Part shown: positions 18,283 to 26,697 of the stretch, one piece after another | How positions within the stretch are numbered: the first letter of the stretch is position 1 | Layout: every line of letters begins with the position of its first letter | NCBI RefSeq assembly: GCF_013366375.1 | Contig: NZ_JABWMJ010000016.1 | Coordinates: 20,052 to 84,051, forward strand | DNA length: 64,000 nt | Source: Rhizobacter koreensis | GTDB taxonomy: Bacteria > Pseudomonadota > Gammaproteobacteria > Burkholderiales > Burkholderiaceae_C | Direction: 5' to 3' | Translations under genes and position numbers: made by a program | Notes under the pieces: generated by a model | What the model saw: only the letters and a program-made list of their open reading frames with translations | What the model was told of the DNA's origin: nothing | Databases searched by the model: none

Positions 18283-19166
18283 CCACAGCATCCTACCGTT
18301 CCGTCTTCCGTCCGGGCCTGTTCGCCGGGCAGACCATCATCGTCACGGGTGGCGGGAGCGGCATTGGCCGCTGCATCGCGCATGAACTGGCCAGCCTGGG
18401 CGCCGCGCTTGCGCTGGTGGGCCGCAAGGTCGAGAAGCTGCAGGCGGTGCAGGCCGAGATCGGCGCGGCTGCCCCGCAGGTGACGGTGACGATCCACTCC
18501 TGCGACATCCGCGACGAGTCGGGCGTGAAGCAGATGATCGCCGACGTGCTGGCCTCCCACGGACGCATCGATGGCCTGGTCAACAATGCCGGCGGTCAGT
18601 ACCCGCAGCCGGTACGCGACATCACGCTCAAGGGCTGGGACGCGGTGGTGCGCAACAACCTGCACGGCGGCTTCCTCGTCTCGCGCGAAGCCTATACGCA
18701 GTGGATGGAGGGCCACGGCGGCGCCATCGTCAACATCATCGCCGACATGTGGATGGGCATGCCTGGCATGGCGCACAGCGGCGCTGCGCGGGCGGGCATG
18801 CTGTCCTTCACCGAGACGGCGGCCTGCGAATGGGGTCATGCCGGCGTGCGCGTCAACGCCGTGGCGCCGGGCTTCATCGCCAGCAGCGGCTTCGACACCT
18901 ACGGCCCGGAGATGCAGGCCAAGTTCCGCAGCCTGATGAAGACCGCGCCGCTGCAACGCTATGGCACCGAAGCCGAAATCTCCTCGGCGGTGGTGTATCT
19001 GCTGTCCGAGGGAGCGGCCTATATCACCGGCTCGTTCATCCGCGTCGACGGCGGCGTGCCCAACGCACGCCAGACCTGGAAGCTCGAGGAGCACAGCCGC
19101 AGCCGGCCCTACGAGGGCTTTCCGCTGGCGAAGATGCCCGAGTGTCTGAAGCCGGGTGCCGATTGA
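18279..19166 (+). CDS. SDR oxidoreductase, PECR-like, without Tyr-x3-Lys
   Basis: The protein has 295 residues from an ATG overlapping the previous stop. It shows the GGGSGIG dinucleotide motif near residue 25, NNAGGQ, and VNAVAPGF. The catalytic segment reads AHSGAARAGM (about 165-174) in place of Y-x3-K, and no Tyr or Lys lies in the following helix. The same arrangement, with HSGAAR, occurs in peroxisomal trans-2-enoyl-CoA reductase. A CoA-ester enoyl or dienoyl reductase is likely. The extended tail (after VDGGVP) with basic residues also fits a CoA-ester substrate. Paralogue of the SDR at 1-625. Confidence 0.85.
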   Translation: MTTASYRSVFRPGLFAGQTIIVTGGGSGIGRCIAHELASLGAALALVGRKVEKLQAVQAEIGAAAPQVTVTIHSCDIRDESGVKQMIADVLASHGRIDGLVNNAGGQYPQPVRDITLKGWDAVVRNNLHGGFLVSREAYTQWMEGHGGAIVNIIADMWMGMPGMAHSGAARAGMLSFTETAACEWGHAGVRVNAVAPGFIASSGFDTYGPEMQAKFRSLMKTAPLQRYGTEAEISSAVVYLLSEGAAYITGSFIRVDGGVPNARQTWKLEEHSRSRPYEGFPLAKMPECLKPGAD

Positions 19167-19212
19167 TCGGCACGGCAGCGCACAACCCACAGGCAAGCAC
19201 GAGGAGCCCATC

Positions 19213-19704
19213 ATGTCCACCGAGCCGCTGGCCGACGCACGCGTCGTGCCCTTCCGCACGCACAACCGCACCATCACCGAAACCGACATCGTCACCTTCG
19301 TCAATGTGGTCGGGCTGCACGAGCCCTTCTTCATCGACATGGAGTACATCAAGGCCCATATGTCGGGGCGGCACCGCAACCGCTTCGCGCCGGGGCCGAT
19401 GATCATCTCGCTGGGCATGGGGCTGCTCGCGCCCACGGTGGCTGGCGTCATCGATCAGGTGCTCGAAGGCCGCGAGCACGGCCCTTTCGGCGGCATGACG
19501 GGCGTACAGGCGCGCGTCAAGGGTGCGCTGTTTCCGGGCGACACCGTGCACGTCGAGGGCGAGGCCTGGCTGCGGCCGCCCACCTCGCGCGGCTACACGC
19601 TGATGGACCTGCGTCACCGCGTGATCAATCAGCACGGCGAGGTTCTGGTCGACTTCACCGAGACGATCACCTTCCTGCCCCGGGGCACGGTCGAGGCGGA
19701 GTGA
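19213..19704 (+). CDS. MaoC-like hotdog protein lacking the hydratase His
   Basis: The protein has 163 residues from the ATG at 19213, which has GAGGAG 8 bp upstream; the longer frame to 19156 lacks such a site. The N-terminal RTITETDIVTF matches MaoC proteins, but the catalytic NPxHxD stretch is replaced by LHEPFFID, so the hydratase His is missing. It may be a structural partner of another MaoC or hotdog protein, or act on a different reaction. Similar His-less proteins are at 35808 and 54194. Confidence 0.75.
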   Translation: MSTEPLADARVVPFRTHNRTITETDIVTFVNVVGLHEPFFIDMEYIKAHMSGRHRNRFAPGPMIISLGMGLLAPTVAGVIDQVLEGREHGPFGGMTGVQARVKGALFPGDTVHVEGEAWLRPPTSRGYTLMDLRHRVINQHGEVLVDFTETITFLPRGTVEAE

Positions 19705-19711
19705 GGCCGGG

Positions 19712-20500
19712 ATGAGCCGGCGGTTCGAAGGCCAGGTCGCCATCGTCACCGCCGCCGGTTCGGGCATCGGCCAGGCGAGTGCCCTCCGCTTCGCGGCCGA
19801 GGGCGCTTGCGTACTGGTGGCCGACCTCAGCGGTACGCGTGCGCGGGCGACTGCTCAGGCCATTGCCGAGGCCGGTGGCGAGGCCGCGTGGATCAAGATG
19901 GACGCGGCCGAACCGCCTGCCATCGAGGACACCGTGGCGCTGGCGCTGCAGCGCTGGGGTCGACTCGACCTGCTCGTCAACAACGCCGGCTACGGCGAGC
20001 CAGCGTTGCTCTGCGAGACCACCGTCGAGTCATGGAACCGCACGCTCGCGGTCACGCTGACCAGCGTGTTCCTCGGCCTGAAGTACGCGCTGCCGGTGAT
20101 GCGCCGGCAGGGCAGGGGCGCCGTCGTCAACACCGCCTCGGTGTCGGGCATGGCCGGCGACGTCGGCATGCCGGCGTACAACGCGGCCAAGGCGGGCGTC
20201 GTGAACCTCACCCGGGCCGCGGCGCTGGAATGCGCAGGGCAGGGCATCCGCGTCAACTGTGTCTGCCCGGGCGGCATCGACACGCGCGTCACGCAGATCC
20301 TAGCCGGCGACCGCGCCGACGAGTTGCGCACCATGATGGCGGCGGCGCACCCGCTGCAGCGCATGGGCAGCGCCCAGGAGATTGCCGCGGCGATCGCCTT
20401 CCTTGCCTCTGACGAGGCTTCGTTCATCACCGGTGCGGCGCTGGTGGCCGACGGCGGGCTCACCGCCGCGACCGGGCTGCCGCCCTATGTCGCGCGCTGA
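19712..20500 (+). CDS. SDR oxidoreductase (3-hydroxyacyl-CoA dehydrogenase type)
   Basis: The protein has 262 residues and is a canonical classical SDR, with AAGSGIG near residue 15, NNAGYG, the Ser of the NTASVSG strand and the Tyr-x3-Lys as YNAAK. It begins 7 bp after the MaoC-like gene. In this setting, oxidation of a 3-hydroxyacyl-CoA or an alcohol with NAD(P) is the likely task. It complements the non-canonical SDR at 18279. Confidence 0.88.
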   Translation: MSRRFEGQVAIVTAAGSGIGQASALRFAAEGACVLVADLSGTRARATAQAIAEAGGEAAWIKMDAAEPPAIEDTVALALQRWGRLDLLVNNAGYGEPALLCETTVESWNRTLAVTLTSVFLGLKYALPVMRRQGRGAVVNTASVSGMAGDVGMPAYNAAKAGVVNLTRAAALECAGQGIRVNCVCPGGIDTRVTQILAGDRADELRTMMAAAHPLQRMGSAQEIAAAIAFLASDEASFITGAALVADGGLTAATGLPPYVAR

Positions 20501-20510
20501 GGAGCACGCC

Positions 20511-21668
20511 ATGCCGATCGACTTCTCGTTCACCGAAGAGCAGAACCTGCTGCGCGACAGCGTGCGCGCCATGCTCGACCGCATCGCCACACCCGAGTAC
20601 ATCCGCCGCTGCGACCAGGAGCCCCGCTACCCGAGTGAGTTGTATGACGCCTTCGTCGAGCTGGGCCTGCTGCGCATGCCGTTCCCGGAGCCGGTGGGCG
20701 GCCTGGGCGGCAGCGTGATTGACTTCGCCATCATCGCCGAGGAGCTGGGCCGCAAGAGCTACGACTTCCTCGGCGCCTACGGCACCTGCGTCTTCAACGG
20801 CCTGAACATCCTGCACAACGGCACCGAGGCGCAGCGCCGGTACTGGCTGCCGCAGCTGATGGACGGCCGCATCAAGATGTCGATCTCGATGACCGAGCCA
20901 GGCGCTGGGTCCGACGCCGGGGCGATGCGCACCAGTGCGCGCCGCGACGGCGAGCACTGGGTGATCAACGGGCAGAAGGTGTTCTCCACCGGCGCCGGCG
21001 CCGAGCGCAACGTCATCAACCTGTACGCGCGCAGCAAGCCCGAAGGGCCGCACCAGGAGTCGCTGTCCCTGTTCCTCGTCGACAAGGACACCCCGGGCAT
21101 CACGCTGCGCAAGCTGGACACGCTCGGCCGCCGCGCGCTCGGCACCTACGAGGTGTTCTTCGACGACGTGCGCGTGCCGGCCGACCGGCTGGTCGGCGAA
21201 CCGCACAAGGGTTGGGCCTACATGCTGTCTGGCCTGCAGCTCGAGCGGCTGATGACGGCCGCTGGTTATTCAGGCTGCGCGCAGGCAGCGGTGGATCTGG
21301 CGCTCGCCTACGCCAAGGAGCGCAGGCAGTTCGGCAGGCCGATCGGCAGCTTCCAGTCGATCGCGCACCTGCTGGCCGACATGCAGACCGCGGTGGAGGC
21401 GAGCCGCATGCTGATGTGGCGCGCTGCGTTCCAGCTCGAGCGCGGCGAGGACGCGCTGATGGCCATCTCGCAGGCCAAGCTGTTCGGCTCGGAGGCCTAC
21501 GCGAACATCGCCAACCAGGGCATGCAGATCATGGGCGGCTACGGCTACATCATGGAGTTCGACATGCAGCGCCACTACCGCGACGCGCGCGCCACCACCA
21601 TCACCGCCGGCACGTCGCAGATGCAGCGCAACCTGATCGCGGGCCTGATGGGCCTGAAGACCAAGTGA
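20511..21668 (+). CDS. Acyl-CoA dehydrogenase
   Basis: The protein has 385 residues, starting at ATG 20511 with GGAG upstream. It has intact ACAD regions (SMTEPGAGSD; VFFDDVRVPADRLVG). The YEGT Glu is Ala (TAGTSQMQRN), but a Glu occurs in the isovaleryl-type position (LQLERLM), so activity is plausible. It is the first of two consecutive ACAD genes, the next separated by only 10 bp. Confidence 0.9.
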   Translation: MPIDFSFTEEQNLLRDSVRAMLDRIATPEYIRRCDQEPRYPSELYDAFVELGLLRMPFPEPVGGLGGSVIDFAIIAEELGRKSYDFLGAYGTCVFNGLNILHNGTEAQRRYWLPQLMDGRIKMSISMTEPGAGSDAGAMRTSARRDGEHWVINGQKVFSTGAGAERNVINLYARSKPEGPHQESLSLFLVDKDTPGITLRKLDTLGRRALGTYEVFFDDVRVPADRLVGEPHKGWAYMLSGLQLERLMTAAGYSGCAQAAVDLALAYAKERRQFGRPIGSFQSIAHLLADMQTAVEASRMLMWRAAFQLERGEDALMAISQAKLFGSEAYANIANQGMQIMGGYGYIMEFDMQRHYRDARATTITAGTSQMQRNLIAGLMGLKTK

Positions 21669-21678
21669 AGGACACGCC

Positions 21679-22851
21679 TTGGATTTCGAACTGAACGACG
21701 AGCAGCGTCAGCTGCGCGACGCGGCTCGCAAGCTGGCGCAGGGCGAGTTCCGCGCGCGTGCGGCGCGCTGGGACCGCGAGGAACTGTTCCCCGAGGAGAA
21801 CAAGCACCGCCTCGCCGAGCTCGGCTACCTCGGCCTGAGCATGGACCGCGAGTACGGCGGCAGCGGCGCCGGCCTGGTGGACACCTACCTCGTGATCGAG
21901 GAGCTGGCCAAGGTCGACCTGCTGACGGCGATGATCGTGCACGACCAGAACGTCTCGCCGCGCATCATTGCCAACCATGGCTCCATCGAGATGAAGCGGC
22001 GGCTGCTGCCGCGCTTCGTCAGCGGCGAGCTCGAGTGCAGCATCGCCTGGACCGAGCCGCAGGCCGGCTCCGACGGCACCGCGATCCGCACCTCGGCCGT
22101 CCGCGACGGCGACGAGGTGGTCATCAACGGCAGCAAGATCTTCACCACCTTTGGCGATCGCGCCGACATGCACCTGGTCTACGCGCGCTTCGGCAAGAGC
22201 AGCGGCGCGCGCGGAATCGGCACGGTGATCGTCGAGTGCGACCGCCCCGGCTTCACGGTGAAGAAGCTCGAAGGCAAGATGGGCGTGCGCGGCGCGGCCG
22301 AGAACGAGCTGTTCTTCGACAACGTGCGCGTGCCGGCTGCCAACATCGTCACCGCGGGCGACCCCGCCAACTCGGCCGGCTTCGTCAGGCCGCTCACCCT
22401 CTACAACGGCACCCGCGTCGGCATGGGCGTGATGGCGCTGGGCGTCGCCGAAGGCGCGTTCGACCTGGCGCGCGAGTACATGACCGTGCGCGAGCAGTTC
22501 GGCCAGAAGCTGGCCGAGATGCAGGGCCTGCGCCGGATGATGGCCGATGCGCTGATCGAGATCGAGTCCGCGCGCTGCCTCTGCTACAAGGCGCTGGCGC
22601 TGATCGACGCCGGCAGGCCCGACCCTGCGCTTTGCTCGATCGCCAAGGTCTTCGCCACCGAGATGGCGCAGCGCGTGACCGTGCAGTGCCAGCAGATGTT
22701 CGGCGGCTACGGCTACTTCGGCTCGCTGCCGCTGGAGCGCATGGTGCGCGACGTGCGCATGCTCACGCTCACCGGCGGCACCACGCAGACGCAGAAGAAC
22801 AACATCGCCAACCATATCTTCGACATCCAAAGCAGCAGGAGCCCGTCATGA
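21679..22851 (+). CDS. Acyl-CoA dehydrogenase, TTG start
   Basis: The protein has 390 residues. The start is a TTG at 21679 with an AAGGA site 7 bp upstream; no ATG or GTG fits the conserved N-terminus (DFELNDEQRQLRDAARKLA). The ACAD regions are complete (WTEPQAGSD; ELFFDNVRVPAANI). Both known catalytic-Glu positions are substituted: LTGGTTQTQ at the loop and YNGTRVG in the helix. It may use another base or a different reaction. Its 3' end overlaps the next gene by ATGA. Confidence 0.88.
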   Translation: MDFELNDEQRQLRDAARKLAQGEFRARAARWDREELFPEENKHRLAELGYLGLSMDREYGGSGAGLVDTYLVIEELAKVDLLTAMIVHDQNVSPRIIANHGSIEMKRRLLPRFVSGELECSIAWTEPQAGSDGTAIRTSAVRDGDEVVINGSKIFTTFGDRADMHLVYARFGKSSGARGIGTVIVECDRPGFTVKKLEGKMGVRGAAENELFFDNVRVPAANIVTAGDPANSAGFVRPLTLYNGTRVGMGVMALGVAEGAFDLAREYMTVREQFGQKLAEMQGLRRMMADALIEIESARCLCYKALALIDAGRPDPALCSIAKVFATEMAQRVTVQCQQMFGGYGYFGSLPLERMVRDVRMLTLTGGTTQTQKNNIANHIFDIQSSRSPS

Positions 22852-23618
22852 CCGTGCGCGTCGAGCGCGAGGGCGCGCTCGCCCTCGTCACCCTGGCCCG
22901 GCCCGAGCGCCTGAACGCGCTGACGCCGGAGATGATGGAGCAGCTCGCCGACGCCACCGTCGCGTTGCAGAAGGACGGCGAGGTGCGCGCCGTGCTGCTG
23001 CGCGGCGAGGGCCGCGCGTTCTGCGCCGGGGCCGACGTGGGCACGATGAAGGGGCTGGACGTGCTGTCGGGCCGCCAGCGCATCCAGCGCGCCCACCGCG
23101 TCATCGCCGGACTGGCCAACATGGACAAGCCGGTGATCGCCGCGGTGCGCGGCGCCACGGTCGGCGTGGGCTGGAGCCTCGCACTCGCGTGCGACCTGAT
23201 CCTGGCGTCGGAGAACGCCAGCTTCAGTCTCGTGTTCAAGAAGATCGGCCTCGCGCCGGACGGCGCGGCGGCCTACTTCCTCACCCAGTACATCGGCGTG
23301 CTGCGCGCGCGCGAGCTGATGATGAGCGCGCGCGTTGTGCCGGCGGCCGAAGCGCGCGAACTCGGCATGGTCAACGAGGTGCTCGCCGACGATGCGCTCG
23401 ACGCCCGCGCGCTCGCGCTGGCGCGCGAACTGGCCGAGTCGGCCACCTTCGCGCTGGCGATGGGCAAGCGCATGTTCCGCGCCGCGATGCAGCCGAGCCT
23501 GGAAGCGTTCCTCGACCTCGAGGCGAATGCGCAGGGGCTCGTGCTGCAGAGCGACGACCGCAAGGAGGGCGTGGCCGCCTTCCTCGAGAAGCGCAAGCCC
23601 AACTTCGTCGGCCATTGA
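22848..23618 (+). CDS. Enoyl-CoA hydratase/isomerase family protein, PaaG/isomerase-like
   Basis: This 256-residue crotonase overlaps the ACAD stop. The oxyanion segment FCAGADVGTM is present. Neither hydratase Glu is kept (GVGWSLALACD; LVFKKIGLAPDGAAAYFL). The FxKIGLxPD form is usual in PaaG-type and other enoyl-CoA isomerases, so double-bond shifting is more likely than hydration. It lies between two ACAD genes. Confidence 0.85.
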   Translation: MTVRVEREGALALVTLARPERLNALTPEMMEQLADATVALQKDGEVRAVLLRGEGRAFCAGADVGTMKGLDVLSGRQRIQRAHRVIAGLANMDKPVIAAVRGATVGVGWSLALACDLILASENASFSLVFKKIGLAPDGAAAYFLTQYIGVLRARELMMSARVVPAAEARELGMVNEVLADDALDARALALARELAESATFALAMGKRMFRAAMQPSLEAFLDLEANAQGLVLQSDDRKEGVAAFLEKRKPNFVGH

Positions 23619-23637
23619 ACCCAACACCGGATAGACC

Positions 23638-24810
23638 ATGTTCCAGCTCGACCCCGACCTCGAAGCCTTCCGCCAGGACATCCGCAAGACCGCCGAGCGC
23701 GCGTTCGCCGCCAAGGCGGCGTACTGGGACGAGAAGGAAGAATTCCCCGCCGAGAACCGCGACCTGCTCGCCCGGCTGGGTTACCTCGGCATGGTCATCC
23801 CCGAGGCCTATGGCGGCTCGGGCGCGCCGGTGATCCAGGGCACGATCCTGCTCGAGGAGATCGCGCGCGTGTGCTTCAACACCGCGCTGGTGGCGCAGAT
23901 CGCGATCAACGGACCCTCGCGCGCGATCGCCGTCATGGCCAGCGACGAGCAGAAGCAGCGCTGGCTGCCCGGCTGCGTGAGCGGCGAATTCAACTTCGCC
24001 ATCGGGATCAGCGAGCCGGGCGCGGGCTCGGGCATGACCGACATGGTCACCTCGGCCACGCCCGACGGCGACCACATCGTGCTGCACGGCCAGAAGGCCT
24101 ATTGCACCGGCGGCCACCTCGCCACGCACGTCTTCGTGTTCGCGCGCTGGGGAAAGACGCAAGGGCCCAAGGGCATTGGCGCGCTGGTCGTCGAGCGCGG
24201 CACGCCCGGTTTCGAAGTCGGCCACCCGGAGCGCAAGATGGGCGGCCGAGGCATGCCCGAGGTCGAGCTGTTCTTCGACCGCTGCCGCGTGCCGCGGGCC
24301 AACGTCATCATGGAAGGCGACCCGGGCTCCACGCGCAGCTTCAAGCGCCTGATGAGCTCGTTCGGCCCCGAGCGCGTGGGCAACGCAGCGATGTGCCTGG
24401 GCGTCGCGCAGGCCGCCTACGAGGCGGCGAAGGCGTACTCGCAGCAGCGTGAGCAGTTCGGCCGCCCGATCTGCGAGTTCCAGGGCCTGCAGTGGAAGGT
24501 CGCCGACATGGCCGTGCAGATCCACGCCGCGCGGCTGATGATCTACCGCGCTGCGACCCACCTCGTCGACGGCTTCCCCGACCCGCTGGAGGCGGCGATG
24601 GCCAAGCTCTACGCCAACGAGATGGTCCAGCGCGTCACCAACGAGGCGCTGCAGATCCACGGCCATGCCGGCTTCACGCGCGCGCTGCCGCTCGAGCGCA
24701 TGGTGCGCGACTCCCGCGGCTTCGCGCTCGGAGGCGGCACCACCGAGATCCTGCGCAACACCATCGCCTCGATGGTGTACGGGCGCGCCTTCGACCAGCG
24801 GCGAGGCTGA
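23638..24810 (+). CDS. Acyl-CoA dehydrogenase
   Basis: The protein has 390 residues with complete ACAD domains (ISEPGAGSGMTD; ELFFDRCRVPRANVI). The loop Glu is Gly (LGGGTTEILRN), and a Glu is present in the helix position (FGPERVG). It is the last gene of the run that starts at 11745 and is followed by degraded sequence, so the operon probably ends here. Its FAD/substrate segment reads GSGMT rather than the common GSD. Confidence 0.9.
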   Translation: MFQLDPDLEAFRQDIRKTAERAFAAKAAYWDEKEEFPAENRDLLARLGYLGMVIPEAYGGSGAPVIQGTILLEEIARVCFNTALVAQIAINGPSRAIAVMASDEQKQRWLPGCVSGEFNFAIGISEPGAGSGMTDMVTSATPDGDHIVLHGQKAYCTGGHLATHVFVFARWGKTQGPKGIGALVVERGTPGFEVGHPERKMGGRGMPEVELFFDRCRVPRANVIMEGDPGSTRSFKRLMSSFGPERVGNAAMCLGVAQAAYEAAKAYSQQREQFGRPICEFQGLQWKVADMAVQIHAARLMIYRAATHLVDGFPDPLEAAMAKLYANEMVQRVTNEALQIHGHAGFTRALPLERMVRDSRGFALGGGTTEILRNTIASMVYGRAFDQRRG

Positions 24811-24830
24811 ATGCGTGGTGACCATGCACC

Positions 24831-25538
24831 TGGCACGAACTCGCTGTCGGCGCCGCGGCCACCAGCGGCCCGGGCGTGCTGAACTGGACTGTGAGCGTGC
24901 TGCTGCCGCTGGGGTTCGGGCTGCCGGCGCTCGATGTGCTGGCCGCCTGCGCCGCGCTCGCCACGCGACGCTCCTGGACCGCGCTGCCGCCGCTGTCGGA
25001 CGCCGAAGAGGGACCCGCGCCTTGATCAGCAGAGGCGCCATTGCTGTTCGTGCTCTGCTGGCGGCCGGCATGCCGGTCGCGTCCGCGCTGGCGGTGGCCG
25101 GCAGTGTGGGCCCGCTGCGGGTGGCAGGGGTGTCCGGTGACAACCACAAGCGCTCGCACGCTTCCATGATCGGCGACAATCTCGGCTACTTGGTCGCCAA
25201 TGACGTGATCAGGGAGAAGCGCTGGCATAGCCTGCCTGCCGGCGCGCAGGCAGACGGTGCTGACGAAGATGGGCGAGTACATCGTGAGCAGCACCTGCGC
25301 GCAGGTCGAGTGCGACGAGGCCGGCGACATCGAGAAGGTCAAGCAGGCGGGGCTGAAGATGGTCAGGCTGTCGCCGGCCAACAATGCCGCTGCCGCGATG
25401 ATCGAGTCGGTCAAGGTATGGGCCGACGCGCGGTATCGAGTCGCTCATGCCCTTCACGGCCGGTCTGACGTGAGACAAGAACCATCGAAACGAGCCGATT
25501 CGGCGCCGCGGCGCCGACCGAATCCGAAAGGAGCCTGA
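24831..25538 (+). pseudogene. Gap with decayed gene remnants
   Basis: No complete gene is seen between 24811 and 25542. A start-less open stretch (24831-25025) encodes a hydrophobic helix-rich tail (VLLPLGFGLPALDVLAACA) that looks like the C-terminus of a small membrane protein, possibly a TRAP-type DctQ subunit. A TTG-initiated frame follows at 25022, without a recognisable product. A further frame (about 25209-25538) contains QAGLKMVRLSP, reminiscent of the C-terminus of a TRAP periplasmic receptor. These pieces suggest a deleted transporter operon, but each resemblance is weak. Confidence 0.4.
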
Positions 25539-25542
25539 ACCA

Positions 25543-26622
25543 ATGACCGATCCGGTGAACTCCGAGTCCCGAAATGGCAAGCCGCCGCTCGTCTACCCAT
25601 TCGAAACAGTGCCGGCGACGGGCGAAGCGCTGCAAGTGGCGCCTGGCGTGATGTGGATGCGCATGCCCATGCCGATGCAGCTCGACCACATCAACTTGTG
25701 GGCGCTCGACGACGGCGACGCCTGGGCGGTGGTCGATACCGGCATGCGCACCGACGAGACGCTGGCCGCGTGGCGGCAATTGCTCGCCAAGGGCAATGAC
25801 GGGCGAAGGGTCGGCCGGGTGTTCGCCACGCACATGCATCCCGATCACGTGGGCATGGCCGGCTGGCTGACGCGCAAGTTCGACTGCCACTTGTGGATGA
25901 CCAAGACGGAATACCTGAACTGCCGGGTGCTGACCGCGGACACCGGGCGTGAGGCTCCGCCAGACGCCATCCGGTTCTACCGCCGCGCCGGCTGGCCGGA
26001 AGCGGCGATCGAGGACTACCGCGCGCGATTCGGCAAGTTCGGCCAGTTCATTCACGCGCTGCCCGACAGCTACCGGCGCATTCGGGACGCTGAGACGGTG
26101 CGGATCGGGGCGCATGACTGGCAGGTTGTCGTCGGCACGGGTCATTCGCCGGAGCATGCCTGCCTGTACTGCCCTGATCTCCGCATCCTGATCAGCGGCG
26201 ATCAGGTGCTGCCGCGCATCTCGTCGAACGTGTCGGTCCACCCGACCGAGCCCGATGCCGATCCGCTGAACGACTGGCTGACGTCGATCCAGAAGATCAA
26301 GGCCACGGTGCCTGACAACGTGCTGGTGCTGCCGGCGCACAACGAGCCGTTCCGCGGCTTGCACGCGCGGCTGGACTACCTCGCGCAGGGGCACCATCGA
26401 TCGCTGGCGCGTTTGCTGAGGACGCTGGACGAACCGAAGCGGGTGATCGATGTCTTCGGCGCTCTGTTCGCGCGAGCGATCGACCCCGCTGACGGGAGCA
26501 TGCAACTCGGGCTGGCCAGCGGCGAGAGCATCGCGAACCTGAACTACCTGATGAACCTTGGCGAGGTGCGACGCGAGTTCGACGCCGACGGCGTCGCCTG
26601 GTACCGCCGCGTGTCCGCTTGA
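25543..26622 (+). CDS. Metallo-beta-lactamase-fold hydrolase
   Basis: The protein has 359 residues. The zinc motif THMHPDH is at 96-102, followed by GTGHSPEH, the SGDQVLP Asp strand and a terminal His (LPAHNEPF). This is the glyoxalase-II/thioester-hydrolase branch of the fold. A GGAG ribosome site precedes the ATG. It stands alone between the decayed region and a convergent CoA-transferase gene, so context gives little beyond a possible CoA-thioester or lactone substrate. Confidence 0.85.
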   Translation: MTDPVNSESRNGKPPLVYPFETVPATGEALQVAPGVMWMRMPMPMQLDHINLWALDDGDAWAVVDTGMRTDETLAAWRQLLAKGNDGRRVGRVFATHMHPDHVGMAGWLTRKFDCHLWMTKTEYLNCRVLTADTGREAPPDAIRFYRRAGWPEAAIEDYRARFGKFGQFIHALPDSYRRIRDAETVRIGAHDWQVVVGTGHSPEHACLYCPDLRILISGDQVLPRISSNVSVHPTEPDADPLNDWLTSIQKIKATVPDNVLVLPAHNEPFRGLHARLDYLAQGHHRSLARLLRTLDEPKRVIDVFGALFARAIDPADGSMQLGLASGESIANLNYLMNLGEVRREFDADGVAWYRRVSA

Positions 26623-26697
26623 CATCCAGGATGACTGGCCTGCGGCCCTGACGGGCAGCGCCTCGTCAAAGCGGCCCCCGGCCGTGCGCGGTCGCCG

